Shown one piece after another: positions 11,111 through 21,266 of a stretch of 64,000 nucleotides of DNA; the stretch's first letter is position 1, and each line of letters begins with the position of its first letter. The DNA is taken from positions 10,535,731 through 10,599,730 of the forward strand of contig NW_024881283.1 of NCBI RefSeq assembly GCF_018691265.1. The letters are read 5' to 3'. The translations under genes were made by a program, and so were the position numbers. A model generated the notes under the pieces. It was not told the DNA's origin, did not search any database, and worked only from the letters and a program-made list of their open reading frames with translations. This DNA is from Tyto alba. Its lineage: Eukaryota; Chordata; Aves; Strigiformes; Tytonidae.

Positions 11111-11991
11111 CTAAAAAACAAGGGTCGGCAGCACCCAGGATTATCCTGTGAAGGGATGTCAGGACTGGTTCCCGGGCAGGGAGAGCTCGTGACCAGCCGA
11201 TGCCTGCGGCTCTCCGCCGTGGCCGTGCCCCGGGGCGGCAGCAGCGCCGGGCTGGGACAGCCGAGCCCTGTCACTGGTGCCAGGGGAGGCAATGTCACCA
11301 AACCGGGAAGCGATGCTGCGGTAATTAGCACGTGCTGAGCCCTAGTGACTGTGCCACAGGAATAAGGTAACCTGGGCTGAGGGCTGGGGTCTGTGAAGGG
11401 GGGATCTGCACCGTGCCCAGACCCAGCCTGTGCCCGCTCCTGCCCACCCGGGCACCCCCAGCCACCGGCGGGGACACGGGCATTTCTGTGTCTTTGCTCA
11501 CAGCTGTATGCAAAAGTGTTTCTGGAACCCAACAGGATTCACTCTGGAACACATAATGCAGAGTTATGAGAGTCGTTTGCCTGACTATTATCTAATCGTG
11601 GAGCTAAACTGAGCTGTGTGATGATATGGGTATGTTTTTTAGGTGAGTAATCTGCAAAGAAGATGCTCTACATAAATGTCACCTGATTTTGCTCTGATTT
11701 AATCCCCTTCATTGCGTTGTTGTCCTTGTTTATTATTTCAATTTCTCTTCCTGGCGTTTTACCTCGCTGCACGTGCCGCTTCTGATCCTGCATCGGGACC
11801 TCCAGGTGAGGACGACGAAGCACCTTCGTGTCATCCTCTGCTTTGAGATGAAAGTGCGGGAAGGGAGTGCAGAGAAGATAGATGCCAAAAAAAGCTGCAC
11901 GCGTGCGTTCTAAAAATAGCGCCCCGGCTCCTCGGCGCGCTGGCAGCAGAGCGGCCTGGAGGCAGCCCCGTGCCCGGCCGCGGCGCGTCGG
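11111..11991. other. Mixed unique sequence upstream of the 21-bp minisatellite
   Basis: This is moderately GC-rich to about 11,480, then AT-rich, then CpG-rich from about 11,915 at the edge of the array. It includes ATTAGCACGTGCT at 11,324-11,336. No gene was recognised. Confidence 0.3.
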
Positions 11992-12379
11992 CCTGCCCCA
12001 TCGGAGCAGGAGCCTGCCCCATCGGAGCGGGAAACCTGCCCCATCGGAACGGGAAACCTGCCCCATCGGAGCAGGTGCCTGCCCCATCGGAGCAGGTGCC
12101 TGCCCCATCGGAGCGGGTGCCTGCCCCATCGGAGCGGGTGCCTGCCCCATCGGAGCAGGTGCCTGCCCCATCGGAGCAGGTGCCTGCCCCATCGGAGCGG
12201 GAGCCTGCCCCATCGGAGCGGGTGCCTGCCCCATCGGAGCAGGAAACCTGCCCCATCGGAGCAGGAAACCTGCCCCATTGGAGCAGGAGCCTGCCCCATC
12301 GGAGCGGGAAACCTGCCCCATCGGAGCAGGAAACCTGCCCCATCGGAGCAGGAGCCTGCCCCATCGGAGCGGGCGCCTG
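11992..12379. repeat. 21/22-bp minisatellite, 18 copies
   Basis: This tandem array has the core CCTGCCCCATCGGAGC followed by a variable linker (AGGAG, AGGTG, GGGTG or a GGAAA type). Units are 21 bp, or 22 bp when the linker is of the GGAAA type. I count 18 full cores plus a degenerate last copy. Because 21 is a multiple of three, each frame gives a seven-residue peptide repeat. Open frames of more than 200 codons appear on both strands. They are repeat artefacts. Confidence 0.97.
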
Positions 12380-12690
12380 CCCCCGCTGCGGAGGCGTTGG
12401 CGGAGCCGGGGCAGTGCGAGCTGCTCCCAGCCGGCCCGTGCGGGTGGTCCCCGGGCTCACCCCCCGGCCCCGGGAGGACTCGCTCCCCCCAGGCTGCCCA
12501 GCTCCGGTCCCACGCGGGCGTCGCAGTGCGGCGGAGGGGCGAGCGGCTTGCCGGGGGCCGGCCGGGACCCCCCGGCCTCGGAGAGATGGGGGGGTTCATC
12601 CCGCTGCCGCCGCGTCACCCCGGGATGAGGACGTTCCCCCGGACCGCGGAGGCGGCTCCGCTCTGCGCGGTGCTCGCTGTTGGCAGTTTA
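12380..12690. other. CpG-rich block adjoining the minisatellite
   Basis: This CpG-dense sequence follows the array directly and ends sharply at the AT-rich block starting near 12,690. The adjacency suggests that the array arose within a CpG island. No start site could be assigned. Confidence 0.4.
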
Positions 12691-13255
12691 TCAGGCATAA
12701 TTATGGCAATTAGCCCACGCGTGCGGCTCCAGCTCCAGGAAGGCTTTACGACCTGACAGGCTATCTCTGCTGGGCAGAGAAGCACAAACCTTTTCCTCAG
12801 ATTATTGCAAACTAATCAGCCTGGGTGATAAGTTTACAATTTAGCGCACAGCTCAGTAGTTTGGTTATAAATGCTTTGTTTTGTTGCTGTTTTAGTTGCC
12901 CTGCCTTGCAGGACTGATATCAATCCTCATTCAAATCAAAGTCCTTTTCACACATGCTCCAGTGAAGTGGAATTTTCTGCAGAATAAGGTGTTATTAACC
13001 TAGCTCCACTCCTCCCTGCAAGGAATGAGCCCCGCCACTGAAACCATTCCTCACCAATGAACCCTGCTTAAATAGCGATTAGCAGGCCTTCCAGCAGCAA
13101 GAAAAATGCAAAACCTGTGACCTTCCGAGCTCTTAGCTGCAGTGACTTTTAAGACGTAAGTGTATTTTCTATTTCTCTTCCCAGAATTTCAGCAAACGGT
13201 GATTTTTTTATAGCTCTTCTCGTCAGCACATCGCTTCTCGACTTTACCGTTTCTG
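12690..13255. promoter_or_regulatory. Homeodomain-motif-rich AT block (putative enhancer)
   Basis: The palindrome CATAATTATG (12,696-12,705) is followed one base later by CAATTAGC (12,707-12,714). Further TAAT, AATCA and ATTA-type cores lie to about 12,860. The sequence is unique and has stops in every frame. This is a typical appearance for a developmental enhancer, but that assignment is inferred from motif density alone. Confidence 0.25.
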
Positions 13256-13745
13256 TTTACTTTACTTCTCCTCCCCCCCCTTGCGTGAGGCTCTTCTGGG
13301 ACCACCCTGGGGACCCTCTGGCAGCCCCAGTCCCCACCCCACGGCGCTGGGCGCTGCCCCACAGCCCCGATAACCCTCGTGTTGGCTGTGGATCAGCCGG
13401 CGCCCTACTGGCGGTGCCACCTGGTGAACTGGGGCAATAATATTTTTGGGCCACGCCTGAGTTCGGGGGAGGAGGGCGGGGAGGAGGGGCGCGCAGAAGC
13501 GCAGGGATGGGGTGTGGGTGGAGGGCTCGGCGGTGGCCGGGGCAGGGCAGCACCCCCCGCCCCACGGAGACGCGCCGCCGGGCCTGGGCGTGCGGAAGGG
13601 CAGGAGAAGCGTTGGCGGGGCGGCCGCAGCGCCCGGGCTCCGCTGCCAGGTCTGCCCCGAGGTAACAGGAGTCGCGGGAGGTTTGGGGCGGCGTTTTGTG
13701 GGTTCATCTGCGCGAGGAGCCTGCCGCGGCTCCGTGGCGCCAGCT
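13256..13745. other. CpG-rich block
   Basis: This is a CpG-dense segment with G/C homopolymer runs. Plus- and minus-strand frames of 80-122 codons overlap throughout, so no coding call is made. Confidence 0.4.
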
Positions 13746-14215
13746 GAAAAATAGAAACGTTAGTGCACGGGAAAATATTTATAATGTAAAGATTGTTCCC
13801 GTTTCAGAAAGTTAAAAAAGAAACGGCATTTTTATTTTAAGATTCGTCAGGTTTTTGTTGATGATGATTTCCCTCTCTTACCACAGTCTAACGTAAAATG
13901 AATAAATGCTTTCTCCTGCCTTTTTCTCCTACCCAGTAACTTCTAAATTTGTAGAGAGAAAGGAAAATGTGCTGGGAACCCTCCTTTTTCTCCCTCTAAC
14001 CTTATTCATCGTGGTGTGTTCTTTCAGTAACAGAGGGGAAAACTGGGGAGAGCAATATCAAAATACAGAGGTTTTTTTTTTCTCCAAAAGCAAAAAAAAA
14101 AAAAAGCCAATTTCTGTCAAAGCTCTCAGACTTTAATCCAAAGCAGTATATGTTTTTGTGGAAGAGGTTGCTTTCACCTGGGACCTGTTTTTCTCAGAGA
14201 AAAATGTTAATCACC
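13746..14215. other. AT-rich sequence with a T-run/A-run snapback
   Basis: A run of about 10 T near 14,072-14,081 is followed about ten bases later by 14 A (14,092-14,105), which could pair as a hairpin. The rest is unique AT-rich DNA. Confidence 0.4.
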
Positions 14216-14960
14216 TCTCTGTTCTGACCACCACGGAAGAGGGGTAGGAATCCTTCTGCGCGGGTGACGCTGCGGCCGTGGGAGCAGCAGATCCTCCCTT
14301 GGGGGGGGGGGGGGAGAAGCACCGCCTCGGCGCGTCCCCTGCCCGGGTGCGGGCGGGAGCGGCGCTTTGCAGAACGTGTCGCAGAGGAAAAACTTCTGTG
14401 AGTGCGATCCCGAAGGTGAAGGACCGAAAGCGGAACGCCTGCCGCCCGCCCCGGCCGGGCGCAGCATCCTTACCTGCTGCGGCACGTTTCCCCCGAGAGC
14501 ATCCTGCAGCGCCCTGCCTCCCCCCCTGTGCCCCCCCAACTGCCCCGCGCAGCCTTCGGCACCGAGGGCAGCCCTGGGAACGGGGGGGGACACTCGGGGG
14601 ATGTCCTGGGAGCCGGGGGATCCTGCTGCCCCTGGGCCGAGCTGCTTCATCTCCCTCTCACTCCTACCCTCTTGTGCCGAAGGGAGCTTTAATTCCCGGC
14701 AGCGCGGCGGTTCCTGCAGGGCACGGCGGGGTGGCGGGTGCCTGGCTGATGCCCGGGTGGTGTGGAGAGCGGGACAGACAGACAGACACGCAGGTGTGCA
14801 GCACCAAGCAGCGCGCAGAAGCCTTCCAGGTGCTGTTGGGAATCTGTGATGGGAACAGCCAAACGCCCGTGTCCCTGCAGGCACTTGTAGGGGCGCGTGA
14901 AACAACAAACCCCACGCCCGCCCGCCCCTCCCGGCGCAGGCCTGGGCTGTTTCACGGGGT
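14216..14960. other. CpG-rich block with a G14 run and a GACA microsatellite
   Basis: This is G+C-rich DNA containing 14 consecutive G (about 14,301-14,314) and a short (GACA)n near 14,773-14,789. Opposed frames of 233 codons occur on the two strands at nearly the same position, showing that they reflect composition rather than coding. Confidence 0.4.
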
Positions 14961-15769
14961 TTCGATAATTCTGTGCTGATCTGAGCTTGTGCTTTTCACA
15001 TCGGTGAGTTACCAGCAGATCTGGCTGAGGGAGAGCCGTGTCAGTTCAGGTATCTGAGCTGTTCTTGTGGGAAGAGCTAGCAGCTGTAATTATTAGCTTT
15101 AAAAATGCTAAAACTCTGAAATGAAAAGAAAATTTCAGCATAAACCAGAAATCTATGCTGTAGGTATTGACACAGTCCTCACCCTCATGCATTGTCATAA
15201 ACAAGGACATGATAATTAGATATTTTTTAACGGACAAAATTATTTTATTTGCTTCCCTGCCAGTTTTCATGAGACCATCAGTCATTCCCTGCACAGATAA
15301 GATTTCTTATGTTCACTGACAGGATAAATTATACGGTTCTCATCCAGCAAATCAGCATTACTGTGCAACATTATCTCTTGCAAAGCGATGTCTGAGAAAA
15401 TCATAAATTCTGTCCAGGTTTATTAGATCTGTCTTTTATTCACATATTTATTTTATTCCAAGCTGAGGTGCATTTTTTCCCTAATTATTAATCATATTAA
15501 TAAGGATGGGGGGGACGTGGCTTTCTGTAAAACAAAACCGCCGCAGCGATGCTTGGGTGTTGGTGGACTTTTCATTAGAGGGTGCTGTGACGCCTGGCCG
15601 TGGCGGTGTTGTGGCTGTCGGTGCGGGGTAACAGGGTGCCAGAGCCGGTGTGAATTAGGGGAGATGAGGATGATGAGGCTAACGAGGAGCCGTTCTGCCT
15701 TGCCCTGTGGGGCTCGGGTGGAGGCATGCAAAGGGCTGCGGTCAACCGCCCGGCGCCCCCGGGGGGAGC
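14961..15769. other. AT-rich unique sequence with homeodomain-like motifs, GC-rich toward the CR1
   Basis: This is unique AT-rich DNA. The stretch 15,481-15,504 carries several overlapping TAATTA/TTAAT cores. Sequence becomes GC-richer after 15,530 toward the CR1. No gene was recognised. Confidence 0.3.
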
Positions 15770-16750
15770 GGTGCTGAGCGCCGTCCCTCGGGGGTCGGGG
15801 CTGCGCCTGGTGCTGTTTGACATCTCTGCTGGGACGTGGGCAGCGGGATCGAGGCACCCTCAGCAAGTTCCCTGACGACCCCGAGCTGCATGGGGGGGGG
15901 CACGCTGGAGGCAGGGGTGGCACCCAGAGGGACCTGGGCAGGCTGGGGGGGGGGGACCCGGGCAAACCTCGTGGGGTTCAACAGGGCCAAGGGCAAGGGC
16001 CTGCCCGGGGGTCGGGGCGATCCCAGCACAGACCCAGGCTGGGCCCTCGAGGGGCGGCTGGAGAGCAGCCCCGAGGAGAGGGGCTGGGGGGGCTGGTGGG
16101 GGGAAAACTGTCCGTGAGCCAGCCCCGTGCGCTGGCAGCCCAGAACCCACCCGTGCCCTGGGCTGCAGCCAGAGCAGGAGGGGCAGCAGGGCCAGGGAGG
16201 GGATTGTCCCCCTCTGCTCCGCTCTGGGGAGCCCCCCCTGCAGTGCTGGGGCCAGCTCGGGGGCCCCCAACAGCAGAAGGACCCGGAGCTGCTCGAGCGG
16301 GGCCAGAGGAGGCCACGGAGATGCTGGGGGGGCTGGAGCAGCTCCCCTGGGGGGCCGGGCTGAGAGAGTTGAGGGGGTTCAGCCTGGAGAAGAGAAGGCT
16401 CGGGGGGGACCTTCAAGCGGCCTCCCAGGGCTTAAAGGGGGGACAGGAGAGGTGTGGGGGGACTCTGGGTCAGGGGGTGTGGGGATAGGACGAGGGGTGA
16501 TGGTTTAAACTGCCAGAGGGCAGATTTAGGTGAGATCTAAGGTGGAAATTGTTCCCTGTGCGGGGGGTGAGGCGCTGGCCCCGGGTGCCCAGAGCAGCTG
16601 TGGGTGCCCCCTCCCTGGGAGGGTTCAAGGCCAGGTTGGACGGGGCTGGGAGCCCCCTGGGCTGGGGGAAGGGGGCCCTGCCCGGGGCAGGGGGTTGGCA
16701 CTGGGTGGGCTCTAAGGTTCCTTCCAACCCAAACCATTCTATGATTTGAT
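15770..16750 (+). mobile_element. CR1 LINE, 5'-truncated, decayed ORF2 end plus 3' UTR
   Basis: This is the most secure family assignment in the window. The translation contains remnants of the C-terminal part of CR1 reverse transcriptase: FPDDPEL (about 15,868-15,888, matching the YADD/FADD-type block), FNRAKGK (about 15,975-15,995) and FSLEKRRLGGDL near 16,380. These fall in different frames, so there are at least two frameshifts and no functional ORF2. The 3' end has the typical CR1 tail, TTCCAACCCAAACCATTCT followed by ATGATTTGAT (to about 16,750). The 5' portion of the element is missing, as is usual for CR1 copies. It is unusually G+C-rich, with long G runs, matching the GC-rich blocks around it. 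The exact left boundary is uncertain. Confidence 0.93.
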
Positions 16751-17990
16751 ATTCCACAGCATCCTCAGCATCACCGTGCCTTCAGCACAGTTTGGGAGCT
16801 TTTTGAGACCTTCCAGAGTCAGAGCTCACTGTTTTAGAAAAATCTTAATTATTAGGATGACTTATTAATTCTTGTCTTCCATCTTTCCCGTGGTGATCTC
16901 CCTGACATCCCCTATGGACTTTTTGTTATCAAGGAGAAAACTGGTGAATCCTATATCTGTTTATCTGAGACCACCAAAATAAATGTATGTATAATGGAGT
17001 CAAGACGCTATGGAGAGCTGTAAATGTCACTGCGAGTCAAGAGCCTGCCATAAAGTGAAAGGCTTGAAAATGAAATTGAGAAATGAACCGGGAGCAACAT
17101 TGGCATTTAGTGATGATGAGCCTCATTGCCAGCCCAGCCGTGCTGAGGCTGTGCTCTTCCAACACCCCTGCGGAGCTGGTTTAAAGCCGGTGACAGTCAG
17201 AAATCGCTGTCTCACCGGGCTGAGGATTTCTGTCAAGCAAAACTTTGCTCAGGCTGAGCCCAGGGAGCCCTGCTGCAGCTGTAAAGTGGGTGCGCCAGAA
17301 CAGTGCCATCACGGAGCGCGATGCTTGTCCTTACCGAGGAGCCACTGCTGCCTCTTAGACATCTGCTCCAACAAGAGGAAACAGCGTCTTGCCAGGTGTG
17401 ATATGGCACTCACATACAGTGGAAACCACCGCTGAATTTATTGACTGAGCGAGCAGCTGGGTGCATGGGGGTTTGCAGCATTTTTCACATTGCTTGCATA
17501 TAATACGGTCGGTGTAATTCAGCATCCTTTTATTCTACCAGACTCATCAAAAGCTCTGAGAAATGAGGCTGGAGATGTGGACTGAGGCGAGGCTGAATTA
17601 TTGTTGAAGTTATTGATGGAAAAGTGAGAGAAATAGCGTTAGAGCTTAGATGTCCTCTTATTCTGTTAGAGAGAGGAAACAACATTTTCTTAAACTATGA
17701 GTCAATAAGTAATCGTTTGTGACTTTTTTTACCCTTTCTGATGATGGTTTTGTGTAGCTCTGAGGCATTTTGGGGAGGAATGCATCTTTCCTGGTCTGTG
17801 GAGGGGTAACAGCTCTCAGATCATCAGCTTGGTTAATGTGAATAGGAGGAGCCTGGATGCCTTTTAAAAAAGAAAATCTCTTTAACCGGACACAGAGGGC
17901 AGAAGTGTCAGGAACCACTTGTCAAACACAGGCACAGGTCAGACCCCACGGCCAAGAGACTTCCAAATTCCGGTGTTCTTACCCAGATTC
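16751..17990. other. AT-rich unique sequence with one cysteine-rich open frame
   Basis: This is unique sequence. A 141-codon frame at 17,010-17,435 starts at an ATG with G at -3 and +4 and encodes a peptide with many cysteines and no repeats. It has no recognised domain, signal peptide or visible splice support. Chance open frames of this size are expected in 64 kb, so it is noted but not called as a gene. Confidence 0.3.
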
Positions 17991-18240
17991 TGCAAGGGCT
18001 CTGCTTTGGGATGTGCTCTCTGTCCTGGGAGATGCTGGAGGGGCCGTGGCACCCCCCAAGGTGCCCCACGTCTGGCACTCAGGGACCGTGGGGCTGCCCC
18101 TCCCCGGCCACCTCTGATCCCCCCCGAAGGGCCAGAGTGCTGCCGGGAGAGCGGGGGGCTCGCTGCGTCCCTCCCCGCTGCTCCCCCGACCCCGCTGCCC
18201 GGGGCTCCTGCAAGCCTTTCCCAGTCCATACCTTTGTTCT
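17991..18240. other. GC-rich block
   Basis: This is a short G+C-rich stretch with overlapping open frames on both strands. No gene was recognised. Confidence 0.3.
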
Positions 18241-18880
18241 GAAAAAAATACAATTAATTCTAATAGTCTGGTGCTCTCATCTCTTCGTAAGCTGGGAGTG
18301 AAACCAATAATATATTTCAAAGAAATGGTGTGGGGCAACAATTTGTAAGGTGTAGTTTATCCAGCAAATTAAAGTTTTTCTCTACAGAGATTTGTATGAA
18401 GGAACGGATTACTTACTCCTTTGTTCAATCATATGAAATTGATGAGTAATTAGCAGGAACAGACATCAGGTTTATTGAATGCTTACAGATTTTCATTTTA
18501 ATTGATGCTGACTGTGCTACGCTTGGGTTCTGGGTCTGGCAACCCAGACACTGTGAGGCTGTTTCTTTTCCTTGGCTGGTCTCCTGATGTTTCTAAAGAA
18601 TCCCTGCTTCTTCCAGTACAAGTGAGTTTAATTTCATAATTAAATTAAACTTTCACTTTGTGCCAAAAATTTGCTTTTCAAGAACATCACTCAGAAAAGA
18701 ACTGAATTCTCTTATTTCATCAACTCCCACAAAGTGAACAGTAGAACCATTTACTGTGATTAAATTAACTACTGAGCAGAAATTTGCGTGTAATAGTCTG
18801 CCCCCAAAGCAGTCACTAATGATTTGAAGCATTTTACTCCAGGGGTCAGCAATTTCTCACCCCTTGGGGCCGGAGTGAAG
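18241..18880. other. AT-rich unique sequence
   Basis: This is unique AT-rich DNA with frequent stops and scattered TTAAT/ATTAA cores. No repeat was recognised. Confidence 0.35.
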
Positions 18881-19300
18881 GGGCTGTCAGGCTCCTTGTG
18901 GCAAAGCCTCCCTCGTTAAACGAGAGGGGGGTATTTTAAGGATGTCGGGGTCGTCAGAGGTCAGAGCAGTGTAATGGCAGAGAGCCGAGGGGGCCCAGGG
19001 GATGGGGAGCGCTCCCGAGGCTGGGCGGGCTGAGCACCCCCGGGCTGTGCTGGATTGGACCGGGCACCGGCTCTTGGCTGGAGCCGCGTCCCCAGGGACT
19101 GGGGCCGTGCCGCGAGGGGGGACAGACGGAACGTGCGGGGGTACCGCCCGCTGCCCAGCTGGGCACCGGGGGGGGATCCTCCCGAGCTGGTTCTTGCACC
19201 CTCTTCCGTGGTTACGCTGAGTGCTGTTAACAGCAGCCGCAGAAAGGCCTGTCGTCCCGTTTTCGAGGGGTGATGTTCTCTTGCTTCTTCCAACGGTCAT
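18881..19300. other. CpG-rich block
   Basis: This is G+C-rich with CpG dinucleotides. Frames on both strands are open with low-complexity products. Confidence 0.35.
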
Positions 19301-19900
19301 CGTTGGAGATAAAACTGTTTCTCAGAAACGGGCACGAGATCTGAACTGACGTTCCCTAAGAAAATTAATTCTGCGGCTAATATCCCAATGTACGGGTTGA
19401 GCTGAATAGTAAATGGGTGATACTAAGGAGCGCCTGGGTTTTCATTAAGTCCCAGCTTCAACTGCTTTACTCACGTTGTGTGCAGACTGCAGAAAGCACC
19501 AGCCCTGCTGCCGGAGCGCGGGGAGCCTGAGGGGGCTGGCAGGGCATGAACTGCAGACTGGTTTGGCACTTTATATTGTCTGGTCATTTATCAAAATAAT
19601 TAATGTTTTTAAAAGGAACCGCAAATGTTGTACAAGAGGAAGCGGGAGCGGACTTGGGTCTCGGTTCTCCTCAGAGCTGCCCGGCTCCGACGCCTTGGCA
19701 CGGCTGCGCGGTGCTGAGCTCGCGAGTAGGTGCTGGAGAAGCGATCGCTTCACACGCAGCCTTTTGAGGTACAAAAATAATGTCACTGCATCTCTCATTA
19801 TCCACTTCATCAATCTGGAGCTGTCACCTGGTGACACTCGCCCACTCTTCCTCCTCGCTGGCAAAGTCAGCTAACAAACAGCCGCTGTCACCCCGAGGGT
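19301..19900. other. Mixed sequence with an inverted repeat TGTCACC-T-GGTGACA
   Basis: This is AT-rich with a short CpG-rich segment near 19,630-19,740. A perfect 15-bp inverted repeat lies at 19,822-19,836 (TGTCACC, one T, GGTGACA). No gene was recognised. Confidence 0.35.
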
Positions 19901-20832
19901 ACCGGCCCTGCTGCGCTGCGTGCCTCGGGCAGGCACACGCCGTCGGGAACGGCCTCCGGCGCAGGCGTGATGCCATTCCCGGTCCCAGACGGGCCCTGGC
20001 TCAGCCTTTGGGGGTCTCGGTGCTTTGTGTTGGGGGGCTCCGCTCTCAGAGCGGGGGGGCGGGTGGACGGGCCGTGTTGGTGGCAGCAGGGGAAGGTGCC
20101 GCGCTGGTGCAGCCACAGTTGCTGGAGGCAAATGGCATCTCCCAGCTCCTGCACGAGGCCGCCCGGGAGCTGGGCTTCCCGGGCCGCAGCAGTGCCCTGC
20201 CCTCGAGCTGAGCCTCTCTGACCCGGCGTGGATTTTAGCACAAAACCAAAGCGCGGTGGGTTTTCTCGGGCAAGACTCAGAACGGTGCAGTGTCCCAGCC
20301 CGGAGGAAGGCAGGGTTTGTGCTGGACAGTGTCTTCTGCCTGCCCTAAAGGCTCTGGGTGCTGGTGGATCTTCTCGTCCATCGCAGGGAGATCCGCAGCA
20401 GCGTGGCACCGGTTTTAGTTCCTGGCACTTTGTGTAGCGAGGCTGTGAGCTCCTGGGAGGGGTGACGGTCCCCGGCGAGGGGGTTTGACAGCGCTTACCA
20501 CGGAGGGGCATCGCTTCAGTTGGCCTCTCTAAGCTGGCAGAGGTTTGTCCCACACGCCAGCGAATCTTTCACAAACGGGTGCAGCCAAGCTGCTGCTCGC
20601 AGGGCTCAGGACGGGCTCAGCACCCGCTGGTGCTGGCAGAGGCGGGCGTGGGTGCGTTCCTGCGCAGCACGCGGTACCCGAGGGGTTGGGCGGGGGGGTG
20701 TGATGCGGAGCAGGGCACCAGGCGCGCTGCAGGCAGCGTTCTGCCGGCCGGCAGCGCGGTGCCAGGGGGAGCTGGTGCTTCTGTGAGGGCGGCAGGACTC
20801 AGCCTCGTGTGGGGCGGCGGCGGCGGGGGGGG
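19901..20832. other. GC-rich block upstream of the pentamer array
   Basis: This is a G+C-rich, CpG-containing block with overlapping open frames on both strands, ending in a run of G that leads into the GGGAC/GGGAT array. Confidence 0.35.
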
Positions 20833-21266
20833 GGGACGGGAGGGGATGGGACGGGATGGGACGGGATGGGACAGGATGGGACGGGACGAGACGGGACGGG
20901 ACGGGACGGGATGAGACGGGACGGGACGGGACGGGACGGGATGGGACGGGACGGGACGGGACAGGATGGGACGGGATGGGACAGGATGGGACGGGACGGG
21001 ACAGGATGGGACGGGATGGGACAGGGTGGGACGGGACGGGATGGGATGGGACGGGACGGGATGGGACGGGATGGGACGGGATGGGACGGGACGGGATGGG
21101 ACGGGATGGGACGGGATGGGACGGGATGGGACGGGACGGGATGGGACGGGATGGGATGGGATGGGACGGGGTAGGACGGGACGGGACGGGATGGGACGGG
21201 ACGGGACGGGACGGGACAGGATGGGACGGGACGGGACGGGATAGGACGGGATGGGACGGGACGGAG
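20833..21266 (+). repeat. GGGAC/GGGAT pentamer array, about 430 bp
   Basis: This is a tandem array of 5-bp units GGGAC and GGGAT in irregular alternation, about 85 units, with rare variants (GGGAG, GGGTG, AGGAC, AGGAT). The plus strand carries three consecutive G every five bases, which is ideal for G-quadruplex formation. Open frames of up to 283 codons appear on either strand (Asp/Gly/Trp/Met-rich on plus, Pro/Ser/Arg/His/Val-rich on minus). They are artefacts of the repeat. Confidence 0.97.

Noticed and set aside
11668..12628. Open frames of over 200 codons on both strands near 12 kb
   Set aside because: They are translations of the 21/22-bp minisatellite and the adjoining CpG-rich block, open on both strands with no recognised domain.
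17010..17435. 141-codon Cys-rich open frame with a fair Kozak context
   Set aside because: No domain, signal peptide, splice evidence or transcript support; chance frames of this length are expected in 64 kb.
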